Origin: JAWVFM01 sp963739355
Lineage (GTDB): Bacteria > Actinomycetota > Thermoleophilia > Solirubrobacterales > 70-9
Reading direction: 5' to 3'
DNA length: 64,000 bases
NCBI GenBank assembly: GCA_963739355.1
Contig: CAVUAD010000005.1
Location: 62,001-126,000, forward strand
Below, piece after piece: positions 1-7,949 of the stretch. A model generated the notes under the pieces. The model did no database searches. It was not told the DNA's origin and saw only the letters and a program-made list of their open reading frames with translations. The position numbers were made by a program, and so were the translations under genes. Position 1 is the stretch's first letter; each line of letters starts with the position of its first letter.

Positions 1-657
1 GGAGAGGTTGGGGCGCTCGAAGCCGGTGATGATCCGGACCGGGTCGTCGAGGCCGAGGCGCCGCGCGATGTCGAGGGCAACCTGCGGCGTCGCGGTCGCC
101 GTGGCCGCCACGAGCGACCGCGCGCCGACGAGCTTGGCCACGTCGCCGAGGCGCATGTAGTCGGGCCGGAAGTCGTGCCCCCACTGGCTGATGCAGTGGG
201 CCTCGTCGACGACGAACAGGCCAACATCCGCCGCCGCCAGGCGCTCGGCGAAGCCCGGCACGCCGAAACGCTCGGGGGCGACGTAGAGCAGCCGGCATTC
301 TCCGCGGAGCGCCCGCTCGAGGGACGCCTGGTTCTCCGCCGCATCGCGCTGGGCGTTGATCATCTCCGCGCTGTCGCCGAGCGCCGCCACCTGGTCGGTC
401 ATCAGCGAGACGAGCGGGGAGACGACGATCGCCAGGCGGTCGTCCACGAGGGCAGGGAGCTGGTAGCAGAGCGACTTCCCCGCCCCGGTCGGCATCACCA
501 CCAGGACGTCGTGGCCTGCCATCGCGGCCTCGACGGCCTGGCGCTGGCCGGGACGGAAGGCTGCGTGGGCGGTGTGCAGCCGCAGCGCTGCAGTGGGGTC
601 TGACCCCTTTGGCACCACTGACGCGGGGTCTGACCCCTGTTCCTGAAAATCACTCAT
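1..657 (-). CDS. recQ: RecQ-family ATP-dependent DNA helicase, 5' part
   Basis: The first 219 codons of a superfamily 2 helicase; the gene runs off the left edge of the window. Visible motifs are FRPGQ (Q-motif region), Walker A MPTGAGKS, motif Ia VVSPLVSLM, the DEAH box VVDEAHCISQWGHDFR and motif III ATATATP, all in RecQ order. RecQ helicases unwind DNA 3' to 5' during recombination and replication-fork repair. The first ~23 residues (MSDFQEQGSDPASVVPKGSD) are encoded by two copies of a GGGGTCTGACCCC palindrome and look inserted relative to the family. Two GTG codons at 616-618 and 613-615 are alternative starts, and no good ribosome-binding site precedes the ATG at 657. The HRDC and RQC regions cannot be assessed. 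Confidence 0.9.
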   Translation of the reverse strand, partial: MSDFQEQGSDPASVVPKGSDPTAALRLHTAHAAFRPGQRQAVEAAMAGHDVLVVMPTGAGKSLCYQLPALVDDRLAIVVSPLVSLMTDQVAALGDSAEMINAQRDAAENQASLERALRGECRLLYVAPERFGVPGFAERLAAADVGLFVVDEAHCISQWGHDFRPDYMRLGDVAKLVGARSLVAATATATPQVALDIARRLGLDDPVRIITGFERPNLS

Positions 658-688
658 CGACGAGTCCCAACGAGGGGTCTGACCCCTC
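595..688. repeat. Three GGGGTCTGACCCC palindromes at the start of recQ
   Basis: Three copies of a near-perfect palindrome GGGGTCTGACCCC lie at 595-607, 625-637 and 674-686; the last extends to GAGGGGTCTGACCCCTC (672-688). Two are inside the 5' end of recQ, where they encode GSDP, and one is in the 40-base gap between purF and recQ. Related palindromes recur across the window, so this looks like a REP-like element family rather than a terminator: there is no T-tract. Confidence 0.8.
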
Positions 689-697
689 AGTACCTAT

Positions 698-2140
698 CTA
701 AGACACCGGGACGGTCGCAATCTCCTCCAGCGCGAACTTCCCGTTGCCGTCGCCGTCGTCCCCGAGCGGGTAGTGGCCGGTGAAGCAGGCGTCGCAGTGC
801 GCATCGCGGGGGGTGCCGACCGCCTCGTAGACACCCTCGATCGAGATGTAGGCGAGCGAGTCGGCGCCGAGCTCGGCGGCGATCTGCTCGACGGTGCGGC
901 CGTGGGCGATCATCTCCTCGCTCGTGGACATGTCGACCCCGTAGTGGCAGGGGTGGCGAATCGGCGGTGCCGAGATCCGCAGGTGGACCTCCTTGGCCCC
1001 GGCGTCCCGGAGCATCCCGATGATCTGCCTGGTGGTGTTGCCGCGCACGATGGAGTCGTCCACGACCACCACGCGCTGGCCGGACACGATCTCGGGCAGC
1101 GGGTTGAACTTCATCCGCAGCCCGTGCTTTCTGAGCTCCTGCCCGGGCTGGATGAAGGTCCTCGCCACGTAGCGGTTCTTGATGAGGCCGTCGTCCTTCG
1201 GCAGGCCGCTCGCCCGCGCGAACCCGGTGGCGGCCGGATTGCCAGAGTCCGGCACCGCGATCACCAGGTCGGCGTCAGCCGGCGCCTCGCGGGCGAGGAT
1301 CTCGCCCATCTTGCTGCGGATCTCCTGCAGGACCCGTCCCTCGAGCCGGGTGTCGGGCCGGGAGAAGTAGATGTGCTCGAAGACGCAGTGCGCCGTCTGC
1401 TTGGACGGGACGACCTGCCGGGACTCGAGCCCGTGGTCGGTGAGCGAGACGGCCTCGCCAGGGCTGACCTCGCGGACCAGCTCGGCCCCGATGATGTCGA
1501 ACGCGCAGCTCTCCGAGGCCACGCACCAGTGCTCGCCGAGTCGCCCGAGCGCGAGCGGGCGAACCCCGTACGGGTCGCGGAACGCGACGACGGCGCGCTT
1601 GGTCATCACCACGGTCGAGTAGGCGCCCTCGAGCCGCGGCATGACGGCGGCAACGGCGTTCTCGATGGGCCGCGCCTCGTTCGTGGAGAGCAGCGCGGCG
1701 ATGATCTCCGAGTCGGACGTGCCGCGGAACGACAGGCCCGCCGAGCGCAGCTCGTTGTGCAGGGCGACCGCGTTCGTCAGGTTGCCGTTGTGCGCCAGCG
1801 CGACCTCGCGCCCGTCGTCGCGCCAGACCGGCTGGCTGTTCTCCCAGGAGCCGCCGCCGGTGGTCGAGTACCGGACGTGGCCAATGGCCATGTCTCCGTC
1901 CAGGGCGTGCAGCTTCTGCTCGTCGAAGACCTGTGAGACGAGGCCCGTGTCGCGAAGCGTCGTGATGTGGCCGCCCTCGCAGGTGGCGATGCCGGCGGAC
2001 TCCTGGCCGCGGTGCTGCAGCGCGTAGAGGGCGAAATAGGCCAGCCGGGCGACGTCGCGCCCAGGCGCGTATATGCCGAAGACGCCGCACTCGTCGCGCG
2101 GTCCGTCTCGGTCCGGGAAGGGCCGATTCGTCGGGGTCAC
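698..2140 (-). CDS. purF: Amidophosphoribosyltransferase (PurF), first committed step of purine synthesis
   Basis: Transfers glutamine amide nitrogen to PRPP to give 5-phosphoribosylamine. The N-terminal Ntn glutaminase domain begins with CGVFGIYAPG; Cys18 is expected to become the mature N-terminus after propeptide removal. The C-terminal phosphoribosyltransferase domain carries the PRPP loop VVVVDDSIVRGNT (residues 357-369). Cysteines in HPCHYGVDM and CDACFTG fit the iron-sulfur, B. subtilis-like type. I chose the GTG at 2140 because GACGAGG lies just upstream; an ATG at 2170 gives a longer propeptide, and the open frame extends to 2407 without support. It is separate from the other pur genes but on the same strand, and divergent from the heparinase-like gene. 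Confidence 0.95.
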   Translation of the reverse strand: MTPTNRPFPDRDGPRDECGVFGIYAPGRDVARLAYFALYALQHRGQESAGIATCEGGHITTLRDTGLVSQVFDEQKLHALDGDMAIGHVRYSTTGGGSWENSQPVWRDDGREVALAHNGNLTNAVALHNELRSAGLSFRGTSDSEIIAALLSTNEARPIENAVAAVMPRLEGAYSTVVMTKRAVVAFRDPYGVRPLALGRLGEHWCVASESCAFDIIGAELVREVSPGEAVSLTDHGLESRQVVPSKQTAHCVFEHIYFSRPDTRLEGRVLQEIRSKMGEILAREAPADADLVIAVPDSGNPAATGFARASGLPKDDGLIKNRYVARTFIQPGQELRKHGLRMKFNPLPEIVSGQRVVVVDDSIVRGNTTRQIIGMLRDAGAKEVHLRISAPPIRHPCHYGVDMSTSEEMIAHGRTVEQIAAELGADSLAYISIEGVYEAVGTPRDAHCDACFTGHYPLGDDGDGNGKFALEEIATVPVS

Positions 2141-2267
2141 GTGAACCTCGTCGATAGGTCGGAAGGGCATCCAGCACAGGCGCCGTGCCTGCATGCGGAG
2201 CGTACCAGCGAGGGCGGATTTGCCCGGGCGGCCCGTCGCTAGACTCGCCCCGCAGGGACTAGATGTA

Positions 2268-4127
2268 GTGGTCGCCGGGGACTCACGCGACAGGCTCGCA
2301 ATCGCGCTGACGACGCTCGCCGTGGCGCTCGCGCTCGGCGCCTGGGCAGGTGCCTCGGGCGCCGCGGCGGCGGGTCCGGAAGGGTCGCCAAAGCGCCCGC
2401 CGCACAACGAGGTCCACGGCCTCCTGCACGCCTCCTGTCCCGCGCCCGACCTGATCGCCCACGCCCGACACTACTCGCGCCAGGTCACCCGCCGTGCGCT
2501 CCACGGCCGCTTCAACGTCCATGGCCACGTACGCCACCTCGTGCCACCGGTGAACTGGGGTCAGGATCCGTACCGAAGCCAGGCGTTCCGCTCCAACCTC
2601 GCGAGCCTGAAGTGGCTGAGCCCGCTGCTCGCCGCCGCTCAGCACGGGAAGCTGAGGGCGCTCCGGCGCGCCCGCAACCTGGCGCTCGACTGGATCGCCG
2701 GCAACCCGCTCCACCACCCACCGAGCGACAAGTCCTGGTTCAACAAGGTGATCGGCGACCGCGCTCCCACCATCGCGTACATCGCCAGGGCCTCGAAGTG
2801 CGCGCACATCCTGAGCCGCAAGCAGGCGATCAAGTTCGTCGGCTCGATCGACCGCCACGGCCGCGAGCTGGCAAGCCCGAAGGTCTACATCGAGACGAAC
2901 CACGGGCTCTTCATGGACTACGGCCTGTTCGCCATGGCGCGCGAGTCTCCGTACCTGCGCCACCGCAATGCCTGGGAGCGCCTGGCGCCGCGGCGCTTCA
3001 AGCGCACGCTCCTCGGCCGGGTGTTCCCGAACGAGGGGTTCTGGCTCGAGAACTCCTCCTCCTACCACCTCGCTGCCCGGGTGATCACCCACAAGTTCGT
3101 CCACATCGCGCGCCGGACGGCGCCCCGCAGCCTCACTCGGATCGCCCGCCGCATGAACAAGGTCGCCGGCTGGCTGATCGAGCCGGACGGCAAGCGCGTC
3201 CTGCTCGGCGACTCCAACCTGAAGTCCACGGAGGGCAAGACGCTCCGCCGCTCGCGCCACGACAACGGGCTTCTCTGGCTGCCGAGAAGCGGGATCTCGA
3301 TCGTCAAGCGCCCTGCTCCCCGGCCCTCCTTCCTGCTGTTCGCGGCGACGTTCCAGAACTCCAGCCACAACCAGGCGGATGCGCTCACCTTCGACCTCTA
3401 TGGCAACGGGGAGCGGATCACCTCGGACTCGGGCCTCTACGACAAGGACCCCGACCGCTACCAGTCCTTCTCGCGCTCGAGCTTCTCGCACAGCGTGATG
3501 ACGATCGACGGCAGGAGCTTCCCGCTCGGCAAGAGGTACGCGTACGGCAGCGGGCTGCGCGCGAAGGGCAAGGCCCACGGCTGGTACGCGCTCGAGGGCG
3601 TCAACCCGCTGGCTCGGCGCCAGGGCGTCGAGCACACGCGCCTCCTCCTCTACCGGCCCGGGGTCGCGCTGGTCGTCGTCGACTTCGCCCGCGCGAAGCA
3701 CCATCACGCCTACACCCGCTACTTCCAGCTCGGCCCCGGCCTCAAGGTCCACCGCAGCGGCAAGTCGCTGCGGCTGACAAGCGGCGGCCGCTTCACGGCG
3801 CGGCTCAACTGGAGTGGCACGCGCCGGTCGAAGCTGCGGCTGGTGAAGGGCCGGCGCAAGCACCCGGTGGGCGGCTTCATCTTCCCCCACTACCGCAAGC
3901 TCGTCCCGAGGACCACCGCGGAGCTGCGAAGCAAGGGCGCAAACGTCTCCCTTCTCGCCACGTTCGCGCTCGACCGCAAGCGCGTGGTCCGGGGGACCCT
4001 GCACGTGCACGCGAGCCCTGCTCACGCGATCGTGACGCTGAAGCCCGCGCACGGCAGGCCGACCGTGCTGCGGGTCGCGCGCCACGGCAAGCGCCTGCGC
4101 GTCCACGCCCGCGGCCCCCAAACCTAA
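2268..4127 (+). CDS. Secreted heparinase II/III-family polysaccharide lyase
   Basis: About 619 residues with an N-terminal signal peptide (hydrophobic LAIALTTLAVALALG followed by Ala-rich residues). An alpha/alpha-toroid part contains NHGLFMDYG and EGFWLENSSSYH. A C-terminal beta-sandwich part carries SSHNQADALTFDLYGNG and ITSDSGLYD, characteristic of the Hepar_II_III domain. Family members cleave uronic-acid glycans such as heparin or alginate by beta-elimination; the substrate here is unknown. The GTG at 2268 is preceded by AGGGA, and an in-frame ATG at 2193 would place the signal peptide too far inside. The stop codon lies in the left arm of a long palindrome. The nearby sulfotransferase genes make a sulfated glycan conceivable, but that is inference. 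Confidence 0.8.
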   Translation: MVAGDSRDRLAIALTTLAVALALGAWAGASGAAAAGPEGSPKRPPHNEVHGLLHASCPAPDLIAHARHYSRQVTRRALHGRFNVHGHVRHLVPPVNWGQDPYRSQAFRSNLASLKWLSPLLAAAQHGKLRALRRARNLALDWIAGNPLHHPPSDKSWFNKVIGDRAPTIAYIARASKCAHILSRKQAIKFVGSIDRHGRELASPKVYIETNHGLFMDYGLFAMARESPYLRHRNAWERLAPRRFKRTLLGRVFPNEGFWLENSSSYHLAARVITHKFVHIARRTAPRSLTRIARRMNKVAGWLIEPDGKRVLLGDSNLKSTEGKTLRRSRHDNGLLWLPRSGISIVKRPAPRPSFLLFAATFQNSSHNQADALTFDLYGNGERITSDSGLYDKDPDRYQSFSRSSFSHSVMTIDGRSFPLGKRYAYGSGLRAKGKAHGWYALEGVNPLARRQGVEHTRLLLYRPGVALVVVDFARAKHHHAYTRYFQLGPGLKVHRSGKSLRLTSGGRFTARLNWSGTRRSKLRLVKGRRKHPVGGFIFPHYRKLVPRTTAELRSKGANVSLLATFALDRKRVVRGTLHVHASPAHAIVTLKPAHGRPTVLRVARHGKRLRVHARGPQT

Positions 4128-4152
4128 AGGGTGTCAGACACCCTTTAGGTTT
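4120..4152. repeat. Perfect 16-bp-arm palindrome between convergent genes
   Basis: Left arm AAACCTAAAGGGTGTC and its exact complement flank a single central base. It sits between two convergent genes and includes the TAA stop of the heparinase-like gene. It could act as a bidirectional transcription terminator. Its core GGGTGTCAGACACCC also matches the palindrome family seen near recQ, csoR and within grpE, so it may instead be a dispersed REP-like element. Confidence 0.85.
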
Positions 4153-4163
4153 GCACCCGCCGA

Positions 4164-5021
4164 TCAGCACGCGGCCAGGGCCCTCGCGTAGAAGCGCAGG
4201 TACTCGCCCCAGTGGGAGTTCCAGTAGTCGCCGTCGTGGCCACCGGGCCGGGTGAGCTTCACGGTCACGTCGCCGCCGCCATCCTCCAGCGCCTTCGCAA
4301 ATGCCCGGTCTCCGGGCTGGAACGGGTCGTCGCGGCCGGCGTCGATCCAGAGCGGCTCGTTACCGAACGCGGCCGGATCGCTCGTCGCCGTGCCCACGAG
4401 ATCGTTGCGGTCGAAGTCCTCTGCGTCGTCGAATGCGCCTGCGGCCGTCTCGGCGCCCGTCTGCCACACCGCCGGGCCGTGCCCGCCCGCGGCGCAGAAG
4501 CGGTCGGGGTGGTGCAGCACCAGGTCGAATGCGCCGAAGCCGCCCATCGAGATTCCGCCGACGGCAACTCGGTGCGGGTCGGCGCCAGTCTGCTTCGCGA
4601 CCGCCGGAATCACTTCGTCGACCACGTAGCGGTCCCAGTCGCCGTCGTCGCGATTGTGCCAGTAGGAGTCCTCGCCGCCGTCAGGGAACGCGACGACGGG
4701 CGCGCGCCTGCCGAGGTCCGCGAGCGCTGCGTAGAACCGGTCGTTCAGCTCGGAGTTCTGGTCGCCGCCCTTGCCGTGGAGGAAGACGAGCAGCGGCCGG
4801 TTCTTCCCGTCCGTCCCCGCGGGCACGACGACCGTCGTCGGCAGACTCTCTCCGACCGCCGTGCTGTCGATCGTCAGGTGCTCGACGCGAGCCCCGCGCT
4901 GATCCGGCGCGAGGACGGAGGCCACGATTCGCCGGGCGACCACGCCGACGAGCGCCAGCGCGGCGATCGCCAGGAGTCGCCGCCGCCAGATCGCCGCCCG
5001 GCTCACCCGCCTGTTGCCCAT
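4164..5021 (-). CDS. Membrane-anchored or secreted alpha/beta-hydrolase, esterase D / feruloyl-esterase-like
   Basis: About 285 residues. An N-terminal hydrophobic segment (LLAIAALALVGVVA) suggests a signal anchor. The hydrolase fold shows an HGKGGDQNSE oxyanion strand, the nucleophile elbow GISMGG, an acid in WIDAGRDDPF and the catalytic histidine in PGGHDGDYW, giving a complete triad. This matches the putative-esterase (PF00756) group that includes feruloyl esterases and antigen-85-like acyltransferases. I placed the start at 5021 (MGNRRVSR), since upstream in-frame codons lack support. It is convergent with the heparinase-like gene and divergent from the sanA-like gene. The natural ester is unknown. 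Confidence 0.75.
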   Translation of the reverse strand: MGNRRVSRAAIWRRRLLAIAALALVGVVARRIVASVLAPDQRGARVEHLTIDSTAVGESLPTTVVVPAGTDGKNRPLLVFLHGKGGDQNSELNDRFYAALADLGRRAPVVAFPDGGEDSYWHNRDDGDWDRYVVDEVIPAVAKQTGADPHRVAVGGISMGGFGAFDLVLHHPDRFCAAGGHGPAVWQTGAETAAGAFDDAEDFDRNDLVGTATSDPAAFGNEPLWIDAGRDDPFQPGDRAFAKALEDGGGDVTVKLTRPGGHDGDYWNSHWGEYLRFYARALAAC

Positions 5022-5070
5022 GGTGCAGACCGTACGCGCGCCGGCCGGCAACCGGTCCAGTTGCGGCTGT

Positions 5071-5076
5071 TACGGT
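5071..5076 (+). promoter_or_regulatory. -10-like TACGGT, leaderless start of the sanA-like gene
   Basis: TACGGT ends 6 bases before the ATG at 5083 and no Shine-Dalgarno sequence is present, so the transcript probably begins at or next to the start codon. No convincing -35 is seen. Confidence 0.4.
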
Positions 5077-5082
5077 GGCGCG

Positions 5083-5844
5083 ATGGCAGGCGCCCTTCGC
5101 CGGCTCGCCGCCCCGGTGCGGCGGCATCCACGCATCGCCTGGTCCGTCGCCGGCCTGGCCCTCACCCTGGTGGCGCTCGTCGCGGCCGCCAATCTCTACA
5201 TCGTCCTGAGCACCTCGGGCGAGTCGACCGGTGACGTCGCCGACGCCCCTCACGCCCAGGTTGCGATCGTGCCAGGAGCGTTCGTGGAGACCGACGGGCA
5301 GATGAGCACGATGCTCGCCGACCGCGTCACCCAGACGGCGGCGCTCTGGAAAGCCGGCAAGGTCCACCGCATCCTCGTCTCCGGCGACCACCACGGGTGG
5401 GATTACGACGAGCCCGACACGATGCGCGAGGCGCTGGTCCGCGACGGTGTCCCGCAGCGGGTCATCTTCACCGATCACGCCGGCTTCGACACCTGGGCGA
5501 CGATGGTTCGCGCCCGGAAGGTCTTCGACGTCCGCAACGCGATCGTCGTCACGCAGGGCTTTCACATGTCGCGCGCGCTCTACCTTGCGCGCGAGGCCGG
5601 CGTGCCGGCCACCGGCCTGACCGCCGATCTCCACCCCTACGGCGGGCAGGGCGACCTGAGCGACCTGCGCGAGATCCTCTCTCGCGCCAAGGCGGTGGCC
5701 GACGTCGCCACGGACGCCCACGTCACGCTCGGCCCCCAGGTGCCGATCACAGGACCCGCCCGCGCCAGCTGGGGCCCGCCGCCGCCGCGCGGCACTCCAC
5801 CGGCGGGCGCGCCGCTGGCCCTGCACCCGGCGCAGTCCGGCTAG
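5083..5844 (+). CDS. SanA/YdcF-like DUF218 membrane protein
   Basis: 253 residues: one N-terminal transmembrane segment (IAWSVAGLALTLVALVAAA) followed by an extracytoplasmic DUF218 domain. Typical features are AIVPGAFV, a region of LADRVTQTAALWKAGK type, ILVSGDH, and the conserved DHAGFDTWATMVRARKVF and VVTQGFHMSRALYLAREAG blocks. SanA proteins contribute to envelope permeability and vancomycin exclusion; biochemical activity of the domain is not settled. A proline-rich tail of ~40 residues follows the domain. The stop codon is immediately adjacent to that of the convergent signal peptidase gene. Confidence 0.8.
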   Translation: MAGALRRLAAPVRRHPRIAWSVAGLALTLVALVAAANLYIVLSTSGESTGDVADAPHAQVAIVPGAFVETDGQMSTMLADRVTQTAALWKAGKVHRILVSGDHHGWDYDEPDTMREALVRDGVPQRVIFTDHAGFDTWATMVRARKVFDVRNAIVVTQGFHMSRALYLAREAGVPATGLTADLHPYGGQGDLSDLREILSRAKAVADVATDAHVTLGPQVPITGPARASWGPPPPRGTPPAGAPLALHPAQSG

Positions 5845-6447
5845 CTAGAGGGTGCCGACGCGGTTCGGCGGCCAGTAGGTCAGGACCGCCTTGCCGATGA
5901 TCGAGCTGCGCGAGATCGGCCCCCAGTAGCGGCTGTCGTCGCTGTCGCCGCGGTTGTCGCCCATCACGAAGTAGTGGTCCGGCGGGATCGTGATCGCCTT
6001 CGGCAAGTTGCACTTGTTGTGCCGGCACGGGCGGATGAACGGCTCATTCGGCTCCGCCCCGTTGACGACAGGGTGGCCGTTGACGATCTTCATCGTGTCG
6101 CCGGGGCCCGCCACGATCCGCTTGATGTAGTTGACGCTCGAGTCGACGCCCGGCGTCGTCTCCGGGCAGGCCTCGCGCGGTCCGATCGGCGTCCCGCAAT
6201 GGCTCGCGTTGGCGCCGGCGGGCGGGTGGAACACGACGATGTCGCCGATGCTCGGGTCGCCGAACCGGTAGGCCAGACGGTCGACGATGACCCGCTGGCC
6301 CACGTCCAGCGTCGGCTCCATCGACGGCGAGGGGATCTGGTACGGCTTGGCCACCGTCGCCTGGAAGACCAGCGCGAAGCCGATCGCCACGGCGACGATC
6401 AGGACCAGCTCGAGGACACCCCCGCGCTTCAGATGCCTCGAGATCAC
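5845..6447 (-). CDS. lepB: Signal peptidase I
   Basis: 200 residues, with one N-terminal transmembrane helix (ELVLIVAVAIGFALVF). The family boxes are present: catalytic serine in PSPSMEPTL, VIVDRLAYRF, catalytic lysine in YIKRIVAGPGD, and the C-terminal VMGDNRGDSDDSR and GPISRSSIIGKA boxes. It removes signal peptides from exported proteins on the outer membrane face and would serve the many secreted proteins here. It follows the lipoprotein-peptidase gene by 50 bases on the same strand and could be co-transcribed with the purL end of the operon. Confidence 0.95.
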   Translation of the reverse strand: MISRHLKRGGVLELVLIVAVAIGFALVFQATVAKPYQIPSPSMEPTLDVGQRVIVDRLAYRFGDPSIGDIVVFHPPAGANASHCGTPIGPREACPETTPGVDSSVNYIKRIVAGPGDTMKIVNGHPVVNGAEPNEPFIRPCRHNKCNLPKAITIPPDHYFVMGDNRGDSDDSRYWGPISRSSIIGKAVLTYWPPNRVGTL

Positions 6448-6497
6448 GCTGGACAGTCTCGCAACTCGTCGCTGCGGTCCCGCCCGGCCACCCTCGC

Positions 6498-7949
6498 CTA
6501 GCCGCCGATCTGGTTACGCAGGAACTCGCGGATCTTCACGGCCGGAGGCGAGGATCCGTCGTACAGCGAGGCGACGTGGCCGACGTTGTGGGCCACGTAG
6601 TGACTGGCGTCGGGGAACTCCCGGGTGACCAGGTCTCCCTCGTGGACCGTGGTCGTGTCGTCCAGCTCGCCGGAGACGACCAGCACCGGCGCCTTCGTCG
6701 GCTTCTCGCCCGGCGAGATCGGGGGCTCGTAGTTGGAGGTGGGCTGCGGCCAGGTGAGGCACTCGTTGTAGGCGAGGTAGTCCGAGTACGCGATCTCCCG
6801 CGGGGTGAACGGCGCAAAGGCGCTGTGGTCGTAGGTGCGGATCGAGTGCTCGAGCTGGGCGAGACGCTCCTCGACGGAGGCGTGCTTGCTCCAGATCATC
6901 GGGTAGTCGTTGCAGCCCACGACCAGCTCGTCGGTCTGCGAGAAGTGCTCCGGATGCGCAAACCCGGCCTTGTTGTCGTAGGACATGTTCTTCCAGGGGT
7001 TCGGGTTGCCGTGCAGGAGGGCGCGGCCGGCCCTGTCGATCGCCAGGTAGGAGCCCGGAGGGCCGTAGGCAGCGCCGCCGATTGCGTCGATCAGCGGGCC
7101 GACGCCGCGGTGCTTGACCCGTAGGAAGTGAGCGAGGCGAGCAAGGCGCTTGGCGGGGTCGCCCGGGCACTTCGGGTCGCGCTCGCACGAGATCGCGTAG
7201 GAGCGGATCCCGGTTTTCGGCAGGCTCGGGTACCAGGGGCTCTCGCCGCGTGCCGGGTACGCCGAGTCCAGCACCAGCGCCTTCAGCGTGTTCGGGTGGC
7301 GGAACGCGTAGGACTGGCCCAGGAAGGTGCCGTAGGAGTCCCCGTAGAGGGCGATCTTCCCGTAGCCGAGCGCCCTCCGGACGTCGTTGATGTCGTCGGC
7401 GGCCATCGCGGTGGTGTAGGCCTCGAACTTGGGCCCGAGGTTGCGCGCGCACTGCGCCACCGTGATGAACTCGGGCCCCTGGCCCTCCTGAACGCCGGGG
7501 CAGCTGAGGCCGTGGCTGCGCCCGGTCCCGCGCATGTCGACGAGCACCAGCGGATGCGTGCGCAGGAGCCCCCGGAAGAGCCCGGTGTAGGCGGGCTCCG
7601 TGCGGCTGCTCGCGTAGCCCGGCCCGCCCTCGACGGCGAAGATCGGCGTGCGGTGAAGGCCGCCGTTGGGCGCCGGTCGCACGGCGAAGGCGATCCGCTT
7701 CCTGCCGAGGGACGGGTCACGGCGGATCAGCGGGACCTTCACGTTCGAGCAGCGGAACTCCTTCAGGATCGGCCGGTAGCCGCAGCCGTGCAGGTCGCTG
7801 CGCGAGATCGAGGGGACGGCGTAGTCGTTGTCCTCCTGCGCGACGCTGGGCTCCGTGCTCGCCGAGCCGGAGCCGCCGGTGCCGCCCGAGCCGCCGCAGC
7901 CGCCGAGGAGTGCGGTGACGAGAAGGCTGGCGAGCGCCGCACGCCTCAT
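6498..7949 (-). CDS. Lipoprotein alpha/beta-hydrolase, S33 tripeptidyl-aminopeptidase-like
   Basis: 483 residues. The N-terminus ends in a lipobox (LLVTALLGGC), so it is likely an outer-face lipoprotein. The fold shows EGGPGYASS, the HGLSCPG region, nucleophile elbow YGDSYGTFLGQ, acid in SGELDDTTTV and histidine in NVGHVAS, matching the SlpD/E-like S33 peptidases that take N-terminal tripeptides. The ATG overlaps the purL stop by 4 bases (ATGA), so translation is probably coupled to purL. That link is positional only; no purine role is implied. Confidence 0.85.
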   Translation of the reverse strand: MRRAALASLLVTALLGGCGGSGGTGGSGSASTEPSVAQEDNDYAVPSISRSDLHGCGYRPILKEFRCSNVKVPLIRRDPSLGRKRIAFAVRPAPNGGLHRTPIFAVEGGPGYASSRTEPAYTGLFRGLLRTHPLVLVDMRGTGRSHGLSCPGVQEGQGPEFITVAQCARNLGPKFEAYTTAMAADDINDVRRALGYGKIALYGDSYGTFLGQSYAFRHPNTLKALVLDSAYPARGESPWYPSLPKTGIRSYAISCERDPKCPGDPAKRLARLAHFLRVKHRGVGPLIDAIGGAAYGPPGSYLAIDRAGRALLHGNPNPWKNMSYDNKAGFAHPEHFSQTDELVVGCNDYPMIWSKHASVEERLAQLEHSIRTYDHSAFAPFTPREIAYSDYLAYNECLTWPQPTSNYEPPISPGEKPTKAPVLVVSGELDDTTTVHEGDLVTREFPDASHYVAHNVGHVASLYDGSSPPAVKIREFLRNQIGG

